From Acidobacteriaceae bacterium TAA 166 (GTDB taxonomy: Bacteria; Acidobacteriota; Terriglobia; Terriglobales; Acidobacteriaceae): a stretch of 64,000 bases of DNA. The notes beneath the pieces are model-generated. The model did not search any database. It was not told the origin of the DNA and saw only the letters and a program-made list of their open reading frames with translations. The translations under genes were made by a program, and so were the position numbers. Location of the stretch: the NCBI GenBank assembly GCA_000421065.1, contig ATWD01000001.1, forward strand, positions 4,208,001 to 4,272,000, in the 5' to 3' direction. How positions within the stretch are numbered: the first letter of the stretch is position 1; each line of letters opens with the position of its first letter. Shown here in pieces: positions 34,769-42,477 of the stretch.

Positions 34769-34976
34769 CTAAGAATTGAGTCTCTCCATTCCTTGGATGA
34801 CGCTCTCAGGGACGGCAACTGACAACCCGGCCTTGGTCGGAAAATAATGATGAATACTAGCTTTCCTGATCCCAATCGCTTCGGAAATATCCGTATAGCT
34901 GAAAGCAGAGTATCCTCGTTGCACCATCAGAGAATTCCGCTATTCTTAAAATCTTCTCTGCTGTCTCTCCATACAT
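34769..34976 (-). pseudogene. Truncated TetR regulator
   Basis: Reads MYGETAEKILRIAE, a one-base shift, then MVQRGYSAFSYTDISEAIGI and RKASIHHYFPTKAGLSVAV, a perfect TetR HTH, then stops at NS. The ligand-binding half is missing. The ATG is 12 bases from an operator-like sequence at 34988. Confidence 0.75.
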
Positions 34977-34987
34977 AAAATATAAGG

Positions 34988-35004
34988 CTACCGACTAATA
35001 GGTT
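34988..35004. promoter_or_regulatory. Operator-like sequence, copy 2
   Basis: CTACCGACTAATAGGTT, matching 29726-29742. The bases between it and the TetR ATG are also partly conserved. Confidence 0.5.
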
Positions 35005-35335
35005 TTGGCGCAAGAGAGATTTGGGTTTTTCCACCTGGGGCGTTGAATAAATTGGAGACTCCGGGTGGTGGTGGCTAGGGAACAGAAGCCCAAGAATCAA
35101 ATGCTATTCGCGGACGATAAGCGATGGATTGCTCTTCTAAATGTACCAAAGATTCCGACAGAATCCTGTTGAACGTACTTAGCACTGCGTTACAAAAACA
35201 GACCCGAGAGACGGTTTACATCGAGCGTGATGGAGACGGTTTCTCAGCTTTGGGAGGCGCACGACGATATTGTATGCCTGCGAAAGAAAATCAGATCTTG
35301 GATAAACGTCTGTAATTTTATCAAGTTATCCGATG
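35005..35335. other. Intergenic DNA with no recognised gene
   Basis: A 63-codon frame at 35124-35315 (MDCSSKCTKDSDRILLNVL) has no ribosome site or family features. Confidence 0.35.
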
Positions 35336-35412
35336 TCAGTAGCGCGCCTATGCCGTGAGTATGGAATCTCCCGCCTTACGAACTACCGCTGGAGCAATCG
35401 CTATAAGGCATG
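35336..35412 (+). mobile_element. N-terminal remnant of an IS481-type transposase
   Basis: Reads SVARLCREYGISRLTNYRW then SNRYKAW, the helix-turn-helix of IS481-family transposases (VxxLCrEyGISRkTgYkWlxRY). It is opposite in direction to the C-terminal piece at 26003-26146. Confidence 0.6.
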
Positions 35413-36091
35413 GTCGAGCAAGAATATCTGTGGACTCACACTTGTCAGTTGAGACATAAGCCGCTTCTTCAGTCGAGACTTACATCGATCGGCCGAGCGC
35501 CAAAGCGGTTTTTGAGAAACCCGCGCGGGAATGGTAGACAACACGCCTTTCTAGTAGGTAGGCTTACTGCATGCTCCAGAACTTTTACGAGTATGTATTT
35601 CAAACATCAATCCCCAGCGGCGTGCATCTGGTACGGGCAGCGAGTTGGCATAGGCGAGTAGAGCTAGGATGCTTTGCTACGAATATTCAGAGCTTCGGGC
35701 GTGTGCTTGCTAGAAGAAGGCGCCTTCGCGTGCCTTTGAGCATAAGCATAATTGCCCATTACGCACCATAACTTGCCCCGTCAGCCAAGAGACATCGGGA
35801 GTTGCAATAAGGCGGACTACGACGCCACATCTCGAATATATCCAACTGCATTCTGCTCATCTCGAGTTTCCGGGGCGATCAGAACACGTTGAATTGTGTC
35901 TGCTTCAGCTCGGTAGTTGGACCTACAAATTTGAAGGCGAAACTAAACTCGCCCTCCTTCCTATTCCCAATTGCAACCGATAGAGCATCCAGATTGGTGC
36001 ATGTGCACCTGTTAGCCAAGTATTTCGACGTGGCAACAGACTGGTGTGACATAGGTCCTTACAGCTAGATGATTTTGAGGTGAGTTGAGAG
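35413..36091. other. About 680 bp with no recognised gene
   Basis: Only short frames. The final ~100 bases must hold the promoter of the ECF sigma gene, but no standard -35/-10 pair stands out. Confidence 0.35.
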
Positions 36092-36664
36092 ATGGCATTA
36101 ACCGCATCGCAGAACGAACAAGTTGATGAAATTGGTGTGGAGCATATCGCTGGTCTATATAGATACGCGATGGCAGTTTCCAGAAGCCCTGCAGAAGCAG
36201 AGGATTTGGTTCAAGAAACCTACGTCCGGGCGTTGCAGGCGGCAAAGAGGCTCAAACCAGACAGCAATATTAAAAGCTGGTTATTCACTATTCTGAGAAA
36301 TCTTTGGCTTAATCGGTTGAGGATGCGACGCGGTCGTCCTCAATTGATTCAAATCGAAGGCACTGAGTGGGAGGGGGAAAGCATCGTTGAGCCTGCCAAA
36401 GACTCACTCGATCTTTACGTCAGCAAAGTGCAGGCGGAGCAGGTTAAAGCAGCTATTCAAGATCTTCATATTGAATTTCGTGAGGTGATTTTATTGCGAG
36501 AGTATGAGGATTTGTCATATCAAGAAATCTCACAGGTGTTGGGTTGCCCCGTTGGAACAGTGACGTCGCGCTTAGCTAGAGCTCGCGCAAAACTACGGGA
36601 ATTGCTAACAGTGAGATTAAGTATGACCAAGTCATGTAAAAAAGCAGGCAATAGAGGTCTTTGA
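36092..36664 (+). CDS. ECF RNA polymerase sigma factor (island copy)
   Basis: 190 residues. Region 2 (about 20-85) contains YRYAMAVSRSPAEAEDLVQE (EDLVQETYVRA) and SWLFTILRNLWLNR. Region 4 (about 120-175) contains FREVILLREYEDLSYQEIS then LGCPVGTVTSRLARAR. There is no anti-sigma gene beside it, in contrast to the core sigma factor at 21307. AT-richer than core genes. It faces the T6SS payload block from upstream and could direct island genes, but no promoter motif could be matched to it. Confidence 0.9.
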   Translation: MALTASQNEQVDEIGVEHIAGLYRYAMAVSRSPAEAEDLVQETYVRALQAAKRLKPDSNIKSWLFTILRNLWLNRLRMRRGRPQLIQIEGTEWEGESIVEPAKDSLDLYVSKVQAEQVKAAIQDLHIEFREVILLREYEDLSYQEISQVLGCPVGTVTSRLARARAKLRELLTVRLSMTKSCKKAGNRGL

Positions 36665-36790
36665 TGGTGAGTAGAAATGTTCTAGCTCGATATTAACGTG
36701 CGATGCAATTTGTTTGGCCTTCCGCCTGTCGAAAGCCGTGAAACCTGAAGGCGACCACGAAGCTTAATCTCTCGCATCGCTCGCAAGTGT

Positions 36791-37065
36791 TTAGGCTACA
36801 CCATAGACGCAAAATGGAACGTCATCGTCCTCGGCAGATACATCACGGTTCATGCTCGTAAAAACCCCTTGGACGTCTAAGATTTCGTACGCTCCGCAAT
36901 TGGGATCGAAAAAGGAATATCGGCCTGACTCACTGCAAAAAAACCAACGGCATGACCCTCTCCATTTGTAACGTCCCCAAGGTCCTCTGTAAACTCATTC
37001 GCTAAGCCGCCGAGATGTCGAACTCTGCGGAGGCCGACGAAAGTGCAAAGGCATTCACCATCCAA
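36791..37065 (-). pseudogene. Remnant of a YopT/AvrPphB-like (C58) cysteine protease
   Basis: On the minus strand GEGHAVGFFAVSQADIPF is followed, one base out of frame at a T5 run near 36915, by FFDPNCGAYEILDVQGVF and a normal-looking end (VPFCVYGVA). HAVxF ... FFDPNxGxY is the His/Asp half of the catalytic triad in C58-type papain-like proteases. The Cys half is not identifiable upstream. It is close to the T6SS payload genes, so it may be a dead effector. Confidence 0.45.
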
Positions 37066-37441
37066 CGAACTGTACCGGCTCTACTTGAATTTATACATTT
37101 TAGTGGTGAAATTTTAAGTTTTCGGAAAACTATCAAGTTCTTCCTTTATGTACTAGATCTTTCAGGCGAAGAGAGCTTCGCATATAAACATGTGCATGTG
37201 CGTTGTGTTCCAAGGAAATAAAACAAGAAAACCTATATCGAGCCATATTGCCACGAGGTCAGTCAGCGGCGATTCGAAAAGTTAATATACCACCTGACTT
37301 AGTCGACCAATGGCTAGCGTGACGAAGTCTCCAGAAAATAATATCAACGGCGTCTCTATGATGCGAGCGCAATGTTAGCGCATCTAGTACATGGATAAGA
37401 TACATTCCAATTTTCGATAGACATACTTTAGGGCTATGGGC
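37066..37441. other. About 375 bp with no intact gene
   Basis: May contain the decayed 5' part of the C58-like gene; a short minus-strand start MSIENWNVSYPCTRCANIAL lies at its far end. AT-rich. Confidence 0.35.
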
Positions 37442-37960
37442 TTAATAATCGCGATACAGCTGATAATGCTGATACACCCCTGGCGGTATGTCTCGCAGAT
37501 CTTTATAGTCGTCTTTAGGGTATTTCTCCTCAATAATCGCTGTCCCATCGTTTTGAGCGAGCGAAACAATCGCGAGTTGAGCTGGTCCGCGACGCAAGCG
37601 ACATCCAAATGGCAAAAGACGCAGAACAAAGCTTCTCAAGACCCCGGCATGCGGATCAGACGGTATTACGGATGGAGTGAATGCATATGAAAGCGTGACC
37701 GTTCCGTAGTAGATGTATGCTTCAGTTGGAATAACTGCGTCCGCCATGGATTGCAAGATCTGTCTCGAACTTGAATCCTCCTCAATGTCCCCGGCGGGAA
37801 AGTGGTAAAGCCCAGCCGCACGAGTTCGCTTATTGAAAAGCATCACTGCAGAACAGGACTGAAGCCCATCCTCAGGATTGCCAATTCCCGTTATAAGCTT
37901 GTCTTCACCAAGATTGCGGACGGAAATTCCCTGTCCCATGACTACGCTATAAATTGCCAC
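37442..37960 (-). CDS. Unknown protein with CheD/CNF1-like Cys-His pair; T6SS payload candidate
   Basis: 172 residues, no signal peptide. SVRNLGEDKLITGIGNPED, then LQSCSAVMLFNKRTRAAGLY and HFPAGDI: C36 and H53 are 17 apart in a (L/G)xSC...GLxH setting that resembles the catalytic Cys/His of the glutamine deamidase CheD and the wider CNF1/BLF1 fold. The Thr that CheD has six residues before Cys is Glu here. The C-terminal half is unrecognised. GTG 37960 follows AAGGGG. It lies just after hcp in the same direction. An effector role is inference; an immunity or accessory protein is also possible. Confidence 0.6.
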   Translation of the reverse strand: MAIYSVVMGQGISVRNLGEDKLITGIGNPEDGLQSCSAVMLFNKRTRAAGLYHFPAGDIEEDSSSRQILQSMADAVIPTEAYIYYGTVTLSYAFTPSVIPSDPHAGVLRSFVLRLLPFGCRLRRGPAQLAIVSLAQNDGTAIIEEKYPKDDYKDLRDIPPGVYQHYQLYRDY

Positions 37961-38050
37961 TCCTTGCCCCTTAATTTATTTGTGCGCTCCATTGCTGGAG
38001 GCTACACTCTGCTTTAGTGCTTACTTAAACGCAACCACCGCTGATAGGAT

Positions 38051-38542
38051 TTACTCTGTTTGCCCTTTAGCAACGTCGAACGTCGTAGTATCTCCTACAA
38101 CGAACTGGCTATTTTTTTCAATGTAAGTTTGAACTGTTGCTTTGTCAAACGACAATATGATGCTTGCGGTGTTGCGGCCACCACGAATATGTGTGCTGCT
38201 GGCGTGGGTAACTTTTGTATTTGTCAGTGTAATTACTTCATCCTTATTACCATCCGCTGTTCTTGTGATAACAACATCGCCCTTTGTCACGGTTCCCTGA
38301 CCTGAGAACTTGCGTAACTTAGCGTAACCCTTGTCATGAATAAGCTCAACATAGATGGTCCCAATCGTGCCCTTGCCGCCTTTCTGGCCTGAACCGTGAT
38401 TTTGTGTAGATACAGCGTTTACGTGGAGATCATATTGGACGACAGCAATCGTTGATTCATAACCGGAAACTTCGCACTCCCCCTCCGCATCCGGAAACTT
38501 TAGAAACATGTCGGGGATAAATGATTCGTTTGTCGCGCTCAT
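38051..38542 (-). CDS. tssD: T6SS tube protein Hcp
   Basis: 163 residues, the normal size. It stacks as hexameric rings to form the inner tube that is shot from the cell and can carry effectors. Family pattern: DMFLKFPDAEGECEVSGYES at the start, then GTIYVELIHDKGYAKLRKFS, TLTNTKVTHASS, and the end with TTFDVAKGQ. ATG 38542 has GAGAGG 7 bases upstream; 24 codons before it are not Hcp-like. It is downstream of vgrG and DUF4280, within the payload block. Confidence 0.93.
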   Translation of the reverse strand: MSATNESFIPDMFLKFPDAEGECEVSGYESTIAVVQYDLHVNAVSTQNHGSGQKGGKGTIGTIYVELIHDKGYAKLRKFSGQGTVTKGDVVITRTADGNKDEVITLTNTKVTHASSTHIRGGRNTASIILSFDKATVQTYIEKNSQFVVGDTTTFDVAKGQTE

Positions 38543-38900
38543 GCGTAAACCTCTCGTAGCAGTCTTGGTTGGATATCTCGTTGGGTTTGCGTTACGCGTC
38601 CAAGACGCATGCATGCTTGTTTATAAAAGGCGCACCTTTGTCTTTTCAGTCAGGGCTGCTGGGTTAGCATTTACCCACACCGTTGTGTTCTTTCGAAACA
38701 GTGGCGTACCACAATCTCTCTACGGTGAATAAACCCTCTTGCCCTATTTTGATCCCTTAAGAGACCTGTTAACCACTCGTAGACTTTGTGTTGCTACTGC
38801 GAGAAAGCTGAATTCGCCTATCTCGCCGTGACGTGCAATGAGGGGAGATAAGAGTGGGTTTGCTCAAGAAAGATAGCTAATCGAGGAACTATCCCTGCTA
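38543..38900. other. Long leader of hcp, no gene seen
   Basis: 358 bases between the DUF4280 stop and the hcp start. CTTTTATAAAC on the minus strand could supply a -10 box; no sigma-54 (GG-N10-GC) site of good quality was found. Confidence 0.4.
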
Positions 38901-39293
38901 TCACTGAGGTACCTCGACTGTAAATTCTCCTGGATCAATAATCTCAATCACTCCTCCCCATACGCACATGAGAACAGAGTTGCTGCTCAAGCTGGGTGCG
39001 CCCCCGATTTGCACCGTGATGGCTCCGGGAACCCAAGGTGAAGGAGTGACAGGTACGCATGGAGCTGGCGTAGGGACACCGAGTGCCGCCAGAGTGGCAA
39101 TCTCAACTGCCGGGTTCGCCGTAGAGATGCACGCGCCAAACGGGAGTATATTGACCAAAGGAAGATGATCTAGAATATTTGCGTCTGCACTTCCGTTTGT
39201 GAAAACGCGATTTTCGGGAAGAACGACGAGAGTGCTCGGTGTTAGGCCGAACGAACATCTCAACGTAGCTCCCATACAGGTCTGCATGGGCAT
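38901..39293 (-). CDS. DUF4280 PAAR-like spike protein
   Basis: 130 residues. GATLRCSFGLTPSTLVVLPE then NILDHLPLVNILPFGACIS (the IxDxxPxxNIxPFGxC core) and PCVPVTPSPWVPGA with CVWGGVIEI at the end are the PAAR-like DUF4280 pattern: a metal-binding cone that caps VgrG and can carry toxic domains. No C-terminal toxin is fused. It follows vgrG by 93 bases. Confidence 0.88.
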   Translation of the reverse strand: MPMQTCMGATLRCSFGLTPSTLVVLPENRVFTNGSADANILDHLPLVNILPFGACISTANPAVEIATLAALGVPTPAPCVPVTPSPWVPGAITVQIGGAPSLSSNSVLMCVWGGVIEIIDPGEFTVEVPQ

Positions 39294-39386
39294 CTTGAAT
39301 AATCCTATCGTTGGAAACTAGCGAGCATCATCACCCGCCTTACATTGCACCGGCCCCGCTAAAAAGACTGGCTTTGAAGCCGGCGG

Positions 39387-41315
39387 CTACATCTTGCCAC
39401 CTTTGCTTCCATTATCGGCAACATCTGGTGCACGGGGCGGCCCCAGCGCTATGCTTGCGCTTCCCCCGCTGTTGATATGTACCATCGGTCCTGAGATAAC
39501 CACACCTTCCGGGCCAAGCGTCAAAAGTGAACCTGCGACTGAGATGGAAAACCTATCTCCGGCTGTAATGATGACTTGTTCGCCAGCGCTCGTACTGATG
39601 TTTCCGTGGACGCTTTCAATCCGATTCCCGCTAACGGAGCTCTCGTAATTTTTACCAAACGTTTCGTAATGAGCACCAAGAACTACAAGGGAATCATCAT
39701 TCCCAACCCAACGTCTGTGGTCGTTCAGTGTGCGGTGATCCATGTCGTGCTCGGCTTTCAAGAAAACCTGTTCGGCTCCCGCTTTGTCTTCAAAGCGTAG
39801 TTCGTTGGCGTAACCGTCGCTGCCGCCTCTGAAAGATTGCGTCAAAATGCCGGAGCGCATTGAGTATGTTACAGGATCATATTTTGGCAGATGCTTCCCG
39901 TTGTAGAGAGAGCCGATAATAATCGGGGCATCCGGGTCTCCCTCAATAAATCCAATTAGGACTTCATCATCTACGCGAGGCCAAAAGTACGTACCCCATC
40001 CTTTCCCCGCCCATTGTTGCGATACGCGCACCATTGTGTTGTCCGGCGTGTTGTCCGGTCGGGAGTGATCCCACCAAAACTGCACACATACGCGTCCAAA
40101 ACGATCCACATGAGTGTCTTCGCCAACCCGTGTCACCACTTTTCCCGTCACAACCCCGCTTACTCTCGGCTTGGGTTGTTGTGGGGCCGCTCGGAACGGC
40201 TGCGTAGATGGTCTAGCTTCAAAAGTATTTTCATAGCGAACCCTCCCATGAGAATCGTCCGATCGATAGGTGGGGTGTTGCACAGCCTGATGGCTAACTT
40301 GAGTTAAAAGATACTTACTGTTTAACGTAGCTTCTGGATGACTTGCTAAATGGAAGGTGAAGCCTGCCTGAAGTGTCTTGACCGTAGAGGCTCCATGGCA
40401 CTTCACGGCTTGAGCCTCAAGCATCTCTCTTCGTATAGTCAGCAAGTGGGTATGCATCGAATGAGTCTTTGCATCGCTATTTTCGGTTTTCAGTCTCGCC
40501 GAGGCAGAGTCGGAAAAATCGCGAATCTCGTGCGCATTTTGTCCCATCGGCACGGAGGAGTGTTGGGTATCTACCTCTGAGACTTGATATGACATGAACT
40601 GAAAGTCCCAACTGGAGTATTTCCCGGGAATCCATTGCGATTCTGCCGCAAACTCCTTAATCACCCCTTCCGTTAATGCATCTTCGAGGTAAGAACCAGA
40701 CCGGAATTGGTAGCTGCTTTTGCCCGGGCATCTCGTAAGAAGAGAGACCCGATCCGCGATCACCAGTTTATGATCAAACTCTGAATGTATGAAGTAGTAA
40801 AAAATACCGTGCTGTTGGAGCAAACGAGACAAAAACTCCAAATCAGTTTCTCGATATTGTGTACAGTAATCCAATGACGGGTAGGGACCTTCTGTCTCAT
40901 CGTTCGGGGTTATGCTGTAAGGTTCCAATATCTCTTTTGCAATCTGAACTGCTGTCTTGTTTTGGAAGACGCGGGTTTGCATATTGAGAGAAAGAAGCCA
41001 CAGCGAAGGCCTCATTTGTACTCGATGACGAAGAAAGTAGTCATCGCCTCCCGCCGTCCGAAAAGAAGCGATAATGCCGTTGAAGTAACGTACCTCTCCC
41101 GTAGCGGAGTCCAACAGCATCTGGAGTGAAGCACGGCGACCCACGAGTGATGCTGGATCTATGCTAAATTCGGGCAAAGATAGAAGCTCGACGTCAAAAC
41201 AGAAGGGTTCTGATATTCCTTCGACTCCCTTAAATGAATTCGCGAGCAGTACGTCCGTGCCAAGCGGACTAGAGAAGTTGAGGAGTCGGCCTTCTTGAGT
41301 ATAGGAATCTGACAT
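39387..41315 (-). CDS. tssI: T6SS spike protein VgrG
   Basis: 642 residues. The N-terminal gp27-like part (LNFSSPLGTDVLLANSFKGV, then ISEPFCFDVELLS and the YCTQYRETDLEFLSRLLQQHG motif) is followed by the gp5-like OB fold (VTRVGEDTHVDRFGRVCVQF) and a C-terminal beta-helix with repeated GxV/GxI strands. It forms the trimeric needle tip below the PAAR cap. There is no extended effector domain beyond the needle; a short Gly/Ser tail ends GGKM. ATG 41315 with AGGA upstream replaces a 10-codon longer start. Confidence 0.95.
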   Translation of the reverse strand: MSDSYTQEGRLLNFSSPLGTDVLLANSFKGVEGISEPFCFDVELLSLPEFSIDPASLVGRRASLQMLLDSATGEVRYFNGIIASFRTAGGDDYFLRHRVQMRPSLWLLSLNMQTRVFQNKTAVQIAKEILEPYSITPNDETEGPYPSLDYCTQYRETDLEFLSRLLQQHGIFYYFIHSEFDHKLVIADRVSLLTRCPGKSSYQFRSGSYLEDALTEGVIKEFAAESQWIPGKYSSWDFQFMSYQVSEVDTQHSSVPMGQNAHEIRDFSDSASARLKTENSDAKTHSMHTHLLTIRREMLEAQAVKCHGASTVKTLQAGFTFHLASHPEATLNSKYLLTQVSHQAVQHPTYRSDDSHGRVRYENTFEARPSTQPFRAAPQQPKPRVSGVVTGKVVTRVGEDTHVDRFGRVCVQFWWDHSRPDNTPDNTMVRVSQQWAGKGWGTYFWPRVDDEVLIGFIEGDPDAPIIIGSLYNGKHLPKYDPVTYSMRSGILTQSFRGGSDGYANELRFEDKAGAEQVFLKAEHDMDHRTLNDHRRWVGNDDSLVVLGAHYETFGKNYESSVSGNRIESVHGNISTSAGEQVIITAGDRFSISVAGSLLTLGPEGVVISGPMVHINSGGSASIALGPPRAPDVADNGSKGGKM

Positions 41316-41497
41316 ACTGTATCCTGCTTTACACTGCACTCGCATTGAAATTTCATAACACTACAAAACACAGCCAGAATGCTCTCGACTCACGGAGTCC
41401 TGCGGTAATCAGACCAGATATTCCGCTGGACATAGCAGAGGTGAATAAAAAGTCTTCTATGAGTGGAATAAGAGCTGATTGCAGAATAACGTCGTTT

Positions 41498-42064
41498 CTA
41501 TGGTCTAACGGGAGGGTTGACATAGCGCGCGTTGTGCCCCACGCCTCCCCCAAAGGGAGTACCGCGGCAAAAATAAGCTATGAAATGGTTGTAGTGATGC
41601 CCGGCGTTTTTCAATGCAGCGAAGACGTCTTTGAGCTCGGTTCCTCTTTGCAGTAAAGGACCTGTGGAATAAATACTTAAGGTCGATGCTCTTTTTCTTA
41701 CCGTGAGGATATCGCTGTTTATAGAGGTCATTTGATCATCGGGAATTGAACCTATCGTGTCGTAACTGTCCAATGTTTCTGGTGCACCGGGGGCCTTAAA
41801 AAGATTGTAATTCTCAACAGATTCAGTTTTTGCTGTTCCGAATGGCACGGCGCCTCCTCGAGCGAACGCAATGTGTATCGGATGTGCAAAGAGTTCTGTA
41901 CCCTCTCTACACAGGAAGCTCATGGTGGAGTGCTCCGGAAGTTCCACCTGCTGCGAAGTTGCTGTCCTCTCCGCGTGAGCGAGGATATACAAGGTATCGC
42001 TTTGCATGCCAGATGAAGGGTGCCATATATAGAAGTTGTGACCGAGTGCTGTTTTGATCGCCAA
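41498..42064 (-). CDS. Unknown protein upstream of vgrG, possibly Stv-domain
   Basis: 188 residues if it starts at TTG 42064 (AAAGG 7 bases before); the frame is open 9 more codons. Features: YILAHAERTATSQQVELPEH near 40, and NHFIAYFCRG near the end. The arrangement of an early HAER-type motif and a late conserved FCR recalls the putative adhesin Stv family found with secretion payload genes. No membrane segment or signal. It probably forms one transcript with vgrG-DUF4280-hcp and may be cargo, adapter or immunity. Confidence 0.5.
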   Translation of the reverse strand: MAIKTALGHNFYIWHPSSGMQSDTLYILAHAERTATSQQVELPEHSTMSFLCREGTELFAHPIHIAFARGGAVPFGTAKTESVENYNLFKAPGAPETLDSYDTIGSIPDDQMTSINSDILTVRKRASTLSIYSTGPLLQRGTELKDVFAALKNAGHHYNHFIAYFCRGTPFGGGVGHNARYVNPPVRP

Positions 42065-42477
42065 TCTGATACCTTTCTGCCTGCTCTGCAAAACACAACA
42101 TAAATGCTGTGCAGTTACGTAGATATTGGCTGCATGACATTTATGTCACATCGGACGTGCCGCTTTCTTAAAGATGTGAGAAGGCGTAGCCAAGAAGTTC
42201 TCTAAGAACTGCCATCGTCGAAGTGGCCTTGTAAGACCGCATTGACTCGCTTCTAACTTCTCTAGCCTCCTCTTTGTTCCTATATTTTCTTGCTTGCTGA
42301 TTATTCAGCTTTGAAGCAAAGAATAAATACATCCATGAATCCCATCTGGAACAACCCGCAGAAATGCTTATTCTTCCATTCAGAGCTTATTTTTTATTCG
42401 AACAATCACTGGAAGGCGGTAAGCGCTTGCGTGTTGTTCTATTAGCGTGAAATTTAGGCTTCCACTTCGCGTGGCGG
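42065..42477. other. Divergent control region with a 15-bp dyad
   Basis: About 410 AT-rich bases between the payload block and the kinase operon. AGTTCT-CTA-AGAACT at 42196-42210 is a perfect inverted repeat. No other motif. Confidence 0.4.

Noticed and set aside
41196..41211. Toxin domain fused to VgrG or the DUF4280 protein
   Set aside because: Both proteins end at the normal family limit without an extra C-terminal domain.
42400..42477. Possible sigma-54 promoter before the kinase gene
   Set aside because: GG and GC in GGCGGTAAGCGCTTGCG are 9, not 10, bases apart and the rest of the consensus is poor.
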